Source: Yinghuangia sp045039925 (GTDB lineage Bacteria > Actinomycetota > Actinomycetes > Streptomycetales > Streptomycetaceae). Taken from it: DNA of 64,000 nt. The position numbers and the translations under genes were made by a program. Position 1 is the stretch's first letter. Each line of letters starts with the position of its first letter. The notes under the pieces are model-generated. The model was not told the DNA's origin. It made no database searches and was given only the letters and a program-made list of their open reading frames with translations. Below, piece by piece: positions 57,020-64,000 of the stretch. The DNA lies in the NCBI GenBank assembly GCA_045039925.1, contig CP108400.1, positions 4,960,001 to 5,024,000 on the forward strand, written 5' to 3'.

Positions 57020-59443
57020 GTGACCGACACCGTGACAAGCCTGCTCTGGTACGCCGGGCCCGCCCTCGGCGCCGAGATCCTCGGCCGCCTCGACGCCCCC
57101 GTGCGCACCGGCCGGCGCAACCCGGCGGAACCGCCGCTGCCGCCCGCCCTCCTGGAGCACGCCGTACGGCGCGGCGACACCGACGGCGTCGTCGGCATCT
57201 ACGACCGGGCCAAGCGGCGCGGCGGCACCCCCGGCGACCCCGACATCCTCCTGCGGCTGCTGGAACGCGACGACCCGGAGGTCAACGCCGTCCTCTTCGA
57301 GAAGACGTCCTGGGCCGCGCTGCGCCAGGCCGTCCTGTCGCAGGCCCGCTTCGCGCCCGTACCGGCCGAGGACACCCCCGTGCCGCTCGCCCCGGCACTG
57401 CGGCAGGCCATCCTTGGCCGCGGCTCCCGCGGCGACGTGCAGGCCGCGCTGTCCGCCGACGACCCCGAACTGGCCTTCTGGGCCCTGATCAACGGGTTCC
57501 CCGGCGGCTCGCACGGCGGCGTGTACGCACGGCTGTTCGCCGCCCGGACGCTCGTCCGGCACAGCCGCTGGGCACAGCTGCGGCGCGTCCACCAGCTCGC
57601 GCCGTTCGAACTGCCCCCCGAGACACCGGACGACGTCATGCGGGGCCTCGCGGGCTCCGGAGCCATCGAGGCCGTGGACCGGTTCCTCAAAGTGGAGTAC
57701 GGCACCGCCCGCTTCTGCACCAAGCTGCACGGGGCGCAGCGCACCTCGCACGGCCGCGCCGTCGTACGCGACGTGCTCGAACCCCCTTGGGACGAGCTGG
57801 CGGCCCGCCACGCGGCCGATCCCCTTCCCTGGGGGGCGGCCGTCGCGTTGCTCGAACACTCTCGCTGCCCACGCGAGTTCCAGGCGAGCCTGCTCGCCGC
57901 CCATCCGCGCGCCGTGCAGTCGCTGGCGCGCCCCGGGCCGAACGCCCTGCGGGTCTGCCTCGGACTCGGCGAGGACCAGCTCACCAAGAAGGTGCTGCTG
58001 CGCGGCATCGCGACCGGGGGAATCGACGCCGGCCAGCTCGTCGGCGAGGTACGTCCCGCGCGCCTGGCCCTCACCGCCCTTGCCCACGGCGGCATCGAGG
58101 CCGTCGCGACGCAGGCCTCCGCGGCCGGGCTGGTACGCCGCCTCCTCGCCCCGCTGGTCACCGAACACCCCGGCGCCTGGCGGGCGCTCTACACCGCGCT
58201 CCCCGAATTCGACGGAACCGTCGCCGAGTTGCTGGCCGCGGTCGGCGCGGTCCCGCGGCAGGCCCGCCGTGCGGCGGAACTGCCCCGGCCCGGACGGCAG
58301 GCCGCCTGGGCGTACTCCGTCCTCATCGGGCTCGTCGGTCCCGAACAGGCTTCACACGCCTTGGACTTCCTCGACGACGTGCACCTCGCGCCGGTCGCCG
58401 GAAGCCGCGAGCTGCCCCAGGCGGTCGCCGACCACGTGTGCGCGCACGGAGGGCCGGTGTCGCGGCGGGCCCTCGCGGGCAATCCGGCGCTCCGCGTGGA
58501 CCTCGTCGAAGCGCTGGTCCTCGGCGGCGACCGGGCGATCGCGTCGGCGGCCTACCGCAACCCGCGCTGCCCGATGCCGGTGCGGCAGTACATCCTCTCC
58601 GTCGACGGCATCGACGACGACCTGCGCACCGAACTCCTCACCGAGTCACGGGCGGAGCGGCTCTGGCCGCTGCTGGCGAGCTCGGACGCCGCACTGCTGC
58701 GGCACGTGGCGTGGGCTTCGGAGGGCGAGTTCGGCAGGTGGACGCGGCTGCGTGCCGCGTACCGGCTGGCCGAACTGCACGGCGTGGGCGCGCTGGAGGG
58801 CCTGCCCGACGACGCGGAGGTCACCGCCGCCCGGGGCGGCGGCGGTCTGGCCGTTCTCGACGCCCGGCTGCGCGAGTGCGACGCGCAGTGGCTCAAGATG
58901 ATCACGCAGACGACGTACCTCCCCTACCGGCGCGAGGCGGAAGGCCTGCACGGGGCGCTCGCGGACCCGGGTCTGGACTGGCGTGCGGTGATCGCGGCGG
59001 CCCGGCGCGGCGACGTCAGCGGGAACGTGCTCGGCGAACTCGCGCAACGGCCGGACTTTCCTGTGGAGTTGGGCCGTGTGTGGCGCGACACACCGGGTAA
59101 GCGCACGTACATGGTCGAGGCCCGCCCGCACCCCGCGATCCTCCGGCACCGGCCTATCGCCTTGGAGGTCCTCGCCCTGGCGGCGGAAGCACGGTTCGAC
59201 GCGGCGAACGCGCTGGCCGGCGGCTCGATCACGGCCGAGGAGTACCTCGTCGCCGGCAATGCCGCCGATGTCGTCGCCACCGGCGCCGCGTCCGACACTG
59301 CACTCGCCCGGACCGTCGCGCGGGAACTGCACGACGGCCTCGGAGACTCGGTGGACGCCTGGGTGGTCGTGGCCCGGCTGCTGGCCCAGCGGCCGGACGC
59401 GACGCTGGGCGAACTCGTGGCGACCGCACGGGCGGCGGCATGA
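57020..59443 (+). CDS. large helical protein of unknown family, operon gene 1
   Basis: 807 residues from a GTG start with GAAAGGGAG before it. No known domain recognised; no signal peptide or membrane segment. It is Ala/Leu/Arg-rich with helical pairs like HEAT/variant leucine-rich repeat proteins. Near 84-130 it has DPEVNAVLFEKTSWAALRQAVL followed by VPLAPALRQAIL, a pattern shared with genes 2 and 3. Near 379-410 and again at the end it has the motif W..L...F.GT..ELLA.V (EHPGAWRALYTALPEFDGTVAELLAAVGAV; SVDAWVVVARLLAQRPDATLGELVATARAAA). So each protein appears built from two related halves. The stop overlaps gene 2 (ATGA). Cytoplasmic scaffold or recognition protein is a guess. Confidence 0.85.
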   Translation: MTDTVTSLLWYAGPALGAEILGRLDAPVRTGRRNPAEPPLPPALLEHAVRRGDTDGVVGIYDRAKRRGGTPGDPDILLRLLERDDPEVNAVLFEKTSWAALRQAVLSQARFAPVPAEDTPVPLAPALRQAILGRGSRGDVQAALSADDPELAFWALINGFPGGSHGGVYARLFAARTLVRHSRWAQLRRVHQLAPFELPPETPDDVMRGLAGSGAIEAVDRFLKVEYGTARFCTKLHGAQRTSHGRAVVRDVLEPPWDELAARHAADPLPWGAAVALLEHSRCPREFQASLLAAHPRAVQSLARPGPNALRVCLGLGEDQLTKKVLLRGIATGGIDAGQLVGEVRPARLALTALAHGGIEAVATQASAAGLVRRLLAPLVTEHPGAWRALYTALPEFDGTVAELLAAVGAVPRQARRAAELPRPGRQAAWAYSVLIGLVGPEQASHALDFLDDVHLAPVAGSRELPQAVADHVCAHGGPVSRRALAGNPALRVDLVEALVLGGDRAIASAAYRNPRCPMPVRQYILSVDGIDDDLRTELLTESRAERLWPLLASSDAALLRHVAWASEGEFGRWTRLRAAYRLAELHGVGALEGLPDDAEVTAARGGGGLAVLDARLRECDAQWLKMITQTTYLPYRREAEGLHGALADPGLDWRAVIAAARRGDVSGNVLGELAQRPDFPVELGRVWRDTPGKRTYMVEARPHPAILRHRPIALEVLALAAEARFDAANALAGGSITAEEYLVAGNAADVVATGAASDTALARTVARELHDGLGDSVDAWVVVARLLAQRPDATLGELVATARAAA

Positions 59444-61572
59444 CGGCGGCGGACCATCCGCTGCTCCGCCACGCCGGACGGGAGACGCGCGGCCTCCTGG
59501 CCGAACGCCTGGACCTCGCCCCGTACCCCGACCCCGGCCCGCCGGCCACCGGTGATCCGCACGACGTGATCGCACTGCTGCGCTCCGGCCGCGGCAAGGA
59601 CCCGCGCTACGTCCTGGACGGCGTCGCCGTCGTCGACTGGGACCTGATCGTGTCCGAGCACCGGCGTGCGCCCTTGCCGGACGCCATCGGCGCGGGTCTC
59701 GTCGCCCGTGCCGACTGCCCGCCGTCTGCGGCGCTGCACCTGGTGGTCGCGCATTCGACGAACCGCCGCGGCCTCGGCACCGCGACGCTCGCCGCCGCGC
59801 TGCGCCGGGGCGCGGTGACGCCGCGTCAGGTGATGTTCGAGGCGGCGCCCGGCTGGTCGGCGCTGCGGGTGCTGGAGAAGTACGCGACGGCGTACGGCGA
59901 ATGGCTGCACCCGGTCCGCCGGGTCCTCGACGACGCCGCGGCGCTGCTGCCCGGCGACGACATCGCCGCCTGGTGGTGGCTCCTCGTGCAGGGGCCGCTC
60001 TTCCCCGGCACCTTCCCCGAGTTGTGCGCCGAAGCGGTCGCCGCGAGCCGCGGCAGGGGCACGGCGGGGTCGGAACCAGCATCGCGACCCGGGTCGAGAC
60101 CGGGGCCAGGGCCGGGGTCGGGGCACCGCGCGCCGGACGCCGCCGCCGACACCGCTCGGGCCAACACCGTTCGGACGGCCCGCAAGCAGGGCCCCGCGGC
60201 CGAGTTCCCGCAGAGCACCGTGCACCGCGACCTCGCCAACCCGTCCGGTCTGCTGGCGCGTGCCCGCGGCGACATCGCGGCCAGGCTCATCGCGGCCATG
60301 CCGGTGGCACTCATCAGCACGTTCCTGGAGACACCGGCGTTGCCCGCCAAGGTCGTCGTCCCCGCGCTGCGCCGCGCCCCCAAGCTGACCGCACAGCTCG
60401 TCCGGCAGGCCGACCGGTCGCCGGCCACGCTCGCCGCGCTGCTCGCCCTGCGCGACCCGGAAGTCAACAGCGCCCTGCTCACCGAAGTGCCGGACCGGCC
60501 GGAGCTGGCGTCCGCGGTGTTCCGCGCGACGCGCCGCGACGGCACCCGCTCCGTCCCGTTGACACCCGGTGCCCGCTGGGAGATCCAACACGCCACGGAC
60601 GCGGGGGCCAACCGGCACGGAGCCGCGGTCCACAGCCACTATCCGGCGCTGATCCGCGCGACCTTCGAGCAGTTCGGCGCACACCTCGGCACCGCGATGA
60701 CGCTGCGCGGGCTGCTGAGTCTGTGGGAGTGCCAGGCGGCGGGCACCCTGGTGGCGGAAGTCCTGGACGCGGAACGGGCCGACGCCAATTGGCCGACCCC
60801 GGCGAACCGGCGCGCGGCAGGCCTGCGCCCCGGAAGTCCCCGTCCCGGAGGTCCGCACCCCGGCGCCCGGGGCGGCGGTCAGGGACAGAGGGTCGGCGGC
60901 GGCAACCCGGTGGTCCTCGACGAAGCGGCGGCGGCCCTCGCCCGTACGGCCTGCGCGTCGGCGGACGGGTACGCGGTGCTGCGCGCCGACGTGGTCCGGC
61001 ACGAGCGGCCCGTCGCGCTGGTCGCCGCGATGCGCCGCGATCCCGACCTCGCCGCGCGGCCGTTGCCCGACGACTTCTGGCCGGTCGCCGCCGCCGAGCA
61101 CGCCCGGGAGCCGCTGCCCGAGCCCGTCCTGCGCGAGCTGGCCGGGCGCACCGCCTGCCCCGACACGTTGGCGCTGGAGGCATGCCGCCTGTCCGCGGAG
61201 AGCGCGCACCGGCTCGGCGGCCGCTCGCGCGCGTACGCCCTCACCGCCGCACGGCACCCGTTGCGCCTGCAACCCTCGGCATGGCAGACGCCCCGCAACG
61301 CCTGGTACCTCACTGCACTCGCCGAAGGTGCCCTCACCCCAGCCGAGTTCGTCGATCTCACCGGACCGGCGCACACGATGTTCGAAGTGCTCGGCGACGT
61401 ACGCGCGGTGCTGCCCGAGGCCCACGATGCCGCTCTCGGGCACGTGCGCCGACTCCTCGTGGACGCGCTCGGCGACGACGTCGAGGCGTGGACCGTCGCC
61501 GTCCACCTGTTCCCCGATTTCGTCGGCAACCTGCCCGAACTGCTGTCCACCGTCAAGGCGGTGACCGCGTGA
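59440..61572 (+). CDS. large helical protein of unknown family, operon gene 2
   Basis: 710 residues from an ATG overlapping gene 1 by 4 bp. It shares motifs with its neighbours: DDIAAWWWLLVQGPLFPGTFPELCAEAVAAS near 172-200, DPEVNSALLTEVPDRPELASAVF then SVPLTPGARWEIQ near 340-375, and the ending DDVEAWTVAVHLFPDFVGNLPELLSTVKAVTA. Between residues about 205 and 235 lies a low-complexity Gly/Pro/Ser/Arg linker and near 465-490 a second one (RPGSPRPGGPHPGARGGG), both separating helical blocks. No catalytic motif is seen. Confidence 0.85.
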   Translation: MTAADHPLLRHAGRETRGLLAERLDLAPYPDPGPPATGDPHDVIALLRSGRGKDPRYVLDGVAVVDWDLIVSEHRRAPLPDAIGAGLVARADCPPSAALHLVVAHSTNRRGLGTATLAAALRRGAVTPRQVMFEAAPGWSALRVLEKYATAYGEWLHPVRRVLDDAAALLPGDDIAAWWWLLVQGPLFPGTFPELCAEAVAASRGRGTAGSEPASRPGSRPGPGPGSGHRAPDAAADTARANTVRTARKQGPAAEFPQSTVHRDLANPSGLLARARGDIAARLIAAMPVALISTFLETPALPAKVVVPALRRAPKLTAQLVRQADRSPATLAALLALRDPEVNSALLTEVPDRPELASAVFRATRRDGTRSVPLTPGARWEIQHATDAGANRHGAAVHSHYPALIRATFEQFGAHLGTAMTLRGLLSLWECQAAGTLVAEVLDAERADANWPTPANRRAAGLRPGSPRPGGPHPGARGGGQGQRVGGGNPVVLDEAAAALARTACASADGYAVLRADVVRHERPVALVAAMRRDPDLAARPLPDDFWPVAAAEHAREPLPEPVLRELAGRTACPDTLALEACRLSAESAHRLGGRSRAYALTAARHPLRLQPSAWQTPRNAWYLTALAEGALTPAEFVDLTGPAHTMFEVLGDVRAVLPEAHDAALGHVRRLLVDALGDDVEAWTVAVHLFPDFVGNLPELLSTVKAVTA

Positions 61573-63893
61573 CGGGCCATCCGAACGAACTCGCGCTGCT
61601 CCTGGACACCTGCGCGACCGCCGACCTCCCCGCGTCGCTCGCCCGCCTCCCGGCCGGAACCCGCGCGGACATCCTGCGCCACGGCGCCAACCGGCACCCG
61701 GCGCTCGTCGGCTGGGCGCTCACCCACGGCACCGCCGACGAACTGCGGGCCCTCGCCGCCAATCCCCGCCTCGACCCCGGCCAGCTCGACCGCCTGGCCG
61801 ACTGCGCCGACCACCGGGCGGCAAGCGGCGGGCAGCCCGTGGACGGGCTGTTGGCCGCCACGCTCTACCGGCACCGCAACGCCACCCCGGCCCTGCGGCG
61901 GAGGCTCCTCGACGCGCCCGCGCCGCCCGAGGAAGTGCGCGCCTGCGTCCTGCGCATGACCGCCCGAGCCCTGCTCGCGCCCGCGCTCGACTGCCCGCAC
62001 CGGGAACTCGCCAAGCGCGCCGAGGTCTTCGCGCGCGGGCCGAAGGGCAGGCGGCCGGCGAACACACCCGCGGCCCTGTACACGTGGTTCAAGGGCACGA
62101 CCTACACCTCCCCCAAGAGCCGCTCGCTGCTCCGGGGCCGCCTCCCGCTGTTCCGGACCGACAAGTGGACGCCCGCCGACTGGGCGGAACTCATCGCGCT
62201 GCACGACGCGGACCCGCTCGACCCCGCGCCGTGCACCGTGCTCGCCGAGCTTCCCGAGTGCCCGCGGGATGTCGGGCTGGCGCTGCTCCGCGACGACTCC
62301 GGCGACGACGTCCTGGCCGACACGCTGGCGGCCGGGCTGCGCAGCGGCACGTTCACCGCCAAGGACGTCGTACGCCGTGCACCGCACGCACCGCATGTGC
62401 TGCGCGCCCTGGAGGCGTTCGACCGCGACGACAACGCCGTGGCGAACTCGCTCCTCACCCGCGAACTGCACCGCGAACTCACCGCCCTGGTCCGGGAGTC
62501 GCTGGGCGAGGACCCGGCGGTGTGGCGGGCGCTCCTGGCGCATCTGAGTGCGGGCGAGTTCCCCGGCACGCTGCCCGACCTCGCGGCCGCGGCCCGGACG
62601 ACGCCGGCGCCGCCGTACCCCCGGCGCCTCTGGCCGCACACACAGCAGGTCTCCACGTCGCCGTTCATCCACCTGCTGCGCTTCGCGGACCCGGCGGCGA
62701 TGTCCGGCATCCTCGGCGGCCTCGACCCGTACGACCTCGGGGAGATCGCGCACTACGACATCCAGAAGCCGCTGCCGGACGCGCTGGTCGACGCCTTCCT
62801 CGACCACGCCGGACCGGAGGTGTTGGATGTGTTCGTCCCGCACCACGCGTACCATGACCGAACGCGCGCCTGCCTGCTGCGGCGTGACGACCCGGCGGTC
62901 AACGCGGCGCTGCTGCGCGGCAGCGACGTCCCGCGGCGGACCTGGTACGAGATCGCCGCCGGCACCCCGCACTCCCCCGGGTCCGGCGGGCGCGTCCCGC
63001 TGCACCCCGACGTCCGGGCCCACCTGCAAGGGGAGGGCTCCCGGCGGCCCGGCGGCGGCAGCGCGATGCGGTTCGCCGTGCACACCCGCGACGCGGACCT
63101 CGTGCTGGCCGCCCTGCGCCGGCCGCTCACCACCGCACACCAGATCACCGCCTGCCGCTTCCTCGCCGACACCGACCGGATCGCCGAACTCGCCGAGCTG
63201 TCCGGTCGGCACGGCCCGCTCGACCCGCTGCTGGGCACCGCGATCCGGCGTACCCTCGCCGTCCGCGGGCCCCGCGCGCTGGGCCGACGCCTCGCGGCGC
63301 TCGACCGCGCCCAGGCCGTGCACGACCTCCAGCACGGGTCCGCGGAGGCGGTGCACGCCCAACTGGAACGCGACGAGCCGCCGCCGTGGCAGGAGATCCA
63401 GGCCCTGGTACTGACCGGACGCCTGCCGGTCCGCTCCCGCGAACTGCTGGCCGAACACCCCGACCTGCCCGACGCCGTGGCGATCGCCCTGCTCCGGGCC
63501 GACGACGGGACGACCGCGGTGCCGTTCGTGCTCGCGCCGCGGTCGCGGACCTGGGCGACGGCGGCACTGGGCCTGCTGCCGGCGGTCCCGGTCTGGATGG
63601 ACGGGCGCCTGCATCCGGACCTCCTGTGGTCCGCGCGCTGCCTGGAGGCCGGCGTGGTGACTCCCGAGGACGTGTTCACCCTCGGCCGCCCGGCCCGGTC
63701 CGTGCTCCGCCTGGTCGGGGCCTACCCGTACGAACTGGGCGCGCTGCGCGGGCGGCTGGCCGACGAGACGGCGCGCCTTGCCGCGGACCGGCCGGACACC
63801 TGGGCGGTCGCCGCGGCCCTGCTGGGCGAGTTCACCGGGACCCTCCCGGAACTCCTCGCCACGGTGGCCGCGGCCACCGCTCCCCCCGCCTGA
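61569..63893 (+). CDS. large helical protein of unknown family, operon gene 3
   Basis: 774 residues from a GTG whose GTGA overlaps the stop of gene 2. Motifs: EDPAVWRALLAHLSAGEFPGTLPDLAAAART near 312-342, DPAVNAALLRGSDVPRRTWYEI then RVPLHPDVRAHL near 440-480, and the ending RPDTWAVAAALLGEFTGTLPELLATVAAATAPPA. It has repeated short helical units (LARLPAGTRADILRHGANRHPALVGWALTHGTADELRALAANPRL), reminiscent of variant leucine-rich/HEAT repeats. The third of three tightly coupled paralogues; no partner enzyme is visible before the window ends. Confidence 0.85.
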   Translation: MTGHPNELALLLDTCATADLPASLARLPAGTRADILRHGANRHPALVGWALTHGTADELRALAANPRLDPGQLDRLADCADHRAASGGQPVDGLLAATLYRHRNATPALRRRLLDAPAPPEEVRACVLRMTARALLAPALDCPHRELAKRAEVFARGPKGRRPANTPAALYTWFKGTTYTSPKSRSLLRGRLPLFRTDKWTPADWAELIALHDADPLDPAPCTVLAELPECPRDVGLALLRDDSGDDVLADTLAAGLRSGTFTAKDVVRRAPHAPHVLRALEAFDRDDNAVANSLLTRELHRELTALVRESLGEDPAVWRALLAHLSAGEFPGTLPDLAAAARTTPAPPYPRRLWPHTQQVSTSPFIHLLRFADPAAMSGILGGLDPYDLGEIAHYDIQKPLPDALVDAFLDHAGPEVLDVFVPHHAYHDRTRACLLRRDDPAVNAALLRGSDVPRRTWYEIAAGTPHSPGSGGRVPLHPDVRAHLQGEGSRRPGGGSAMRFAVHTRDADLVLAALRRPLTTAHQITACRFLADTDRIAELAELSGRHGPLDPLLGTAIRRTLAVRGPRALGRRLAALDRAQAVHDLQHGSAEAVHAQLERDEPPPWQEIQALVLTGRLPVRSRELLAEHPDLPDAVAIALLRADDGTTAVPFVLAPRSRTWATAALGLLPAVPVWMDGRLHPDLLWSARCLEAGVVTPEDVFTLGRPARSVLRLVGAYPYELGALRGRLADETARLAADRPDTWAVAAALLGEFTGTLPELLATVAAATAPPA

Positions 63894-63986
63894 CGGAAAC
63901 TGACCGGCCGTTTCACGCGTCAATTGCTTGGACGGGTGTCACACGCGCCTGGAACCATCGACCCAGCGCGAAGGGAGGTGATCGGT

Positions 63987-64000
63987 ATGGCCTACGGACA
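63987..64000 (+). CDS. start of a gene cut by the window edge
   Basis: ATG at 63987 with a strong AAGGGAGGTG site at 63971-63980; only MAYG is visible before the edge. It is too short to identify. It lies 93 bp after the three-gene operon. Confidence 0.5.

Noticed and set aside
52958..58168. A 1736-codon open frame on the minus strand.
   Set aside because: It runs antisense across the third SARP and part of the first helical-protein gene; its content is the Arg/Gly/Ala-rich pattern of a high-GC shadow and it lacks domains.

Overview
The window is high-GC actinomycete chromosome, probably from a Streptomyces-like filamentous genus. This rests on GTG/TTG starts, strong G/C bias at third codon positions, F420-type enzymes, SARP regulators with NB-ARC domains, a DmdR/IdeR-like iron box, an LGFP cell-wall protein and an ect cluster. 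No rRNA, tRNA, CRISPR array or prophage was seen. One IS5-family element is present.

Layout. 0-4 kb: the tail of an FtsX-type permease, two DUF5994 genes flanking a CBS-domain gene, and a secreted HbpS/GlcG-like protein. 4-10.2 kb: an F420-type luciferase-like oxidoreductase, PaaX and HxlR regulators, a RidA protein, and a PHBH-like flavin hydroxylase followed by an O-methyltransferase with an extra N-terminal domain. 10.3-14.2 kb: ankyrin, LGFP-repeat and small GNAT genes. 14.3-19.3 kb: a SARP/NB-ARC regulator convergent with a DrrAB-type drug ABC exporter. 19.4-25 kb: a siderophore uptake locus (AraC regulator, binding lipoprotein, SIP reductase, two permeases, ATPase) with an iron box. 25-29 kb: nadE, a double AhpD-like protein, an IclR regulator and an LppU-like membrane protein. 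29.7-33 kb: ectABCD for ectoine and 5-hydroxyectoine. 33-37.6 kb: a proline iminopeptidase-like hydrolase, an acyl-CoA ligase coupled to a small ORF, and an Old Yellow Enzyme (OYE). 37.7-43.5 kb: a second SARP, then a cyclodipeptide synthase overlapping a CYP121-like P450, which looks like a mycocyclosin-type pair. 43.6-49.2 kb: an Mrr-type nuclease with membrane segments, a B3/B4-domain gene divergent from an XRE-cupin regulator, a CHAT (caspase-like) protein coupled to a 48-codon ORF, and a TetR regulator. 49.2-51.56 kb: non-coding DNA built as a giant imperfect inverted repeat of structured elements, interrupted by the IS. 51.56-56.9 kb: a flavodoxin-like quinone reductase and an MDR-family enone reductase, divergent from a third SARP. 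57-63.9 kb: three coupled genes for large alpha-helical proteins that share a motif I cannot assign to a family.

How the parts connect. Two SARP genes (37.7 and 53.5 kb) are each divergent from an NADPH-type reductase of activated double bonds. In front of each reductase lie three heptamers spaced exactly 11 bp apart, followed by 8 bp and a -10-like hexamer, which is the known geometry of SARP target promoters. The strongest novelty candidates are (1) the inverted pair of ~245-bp structured elements, in which one hairpin has changed its sequence but kept its pairing, and (2) the three-gene helical-repeat operon at the right edge.
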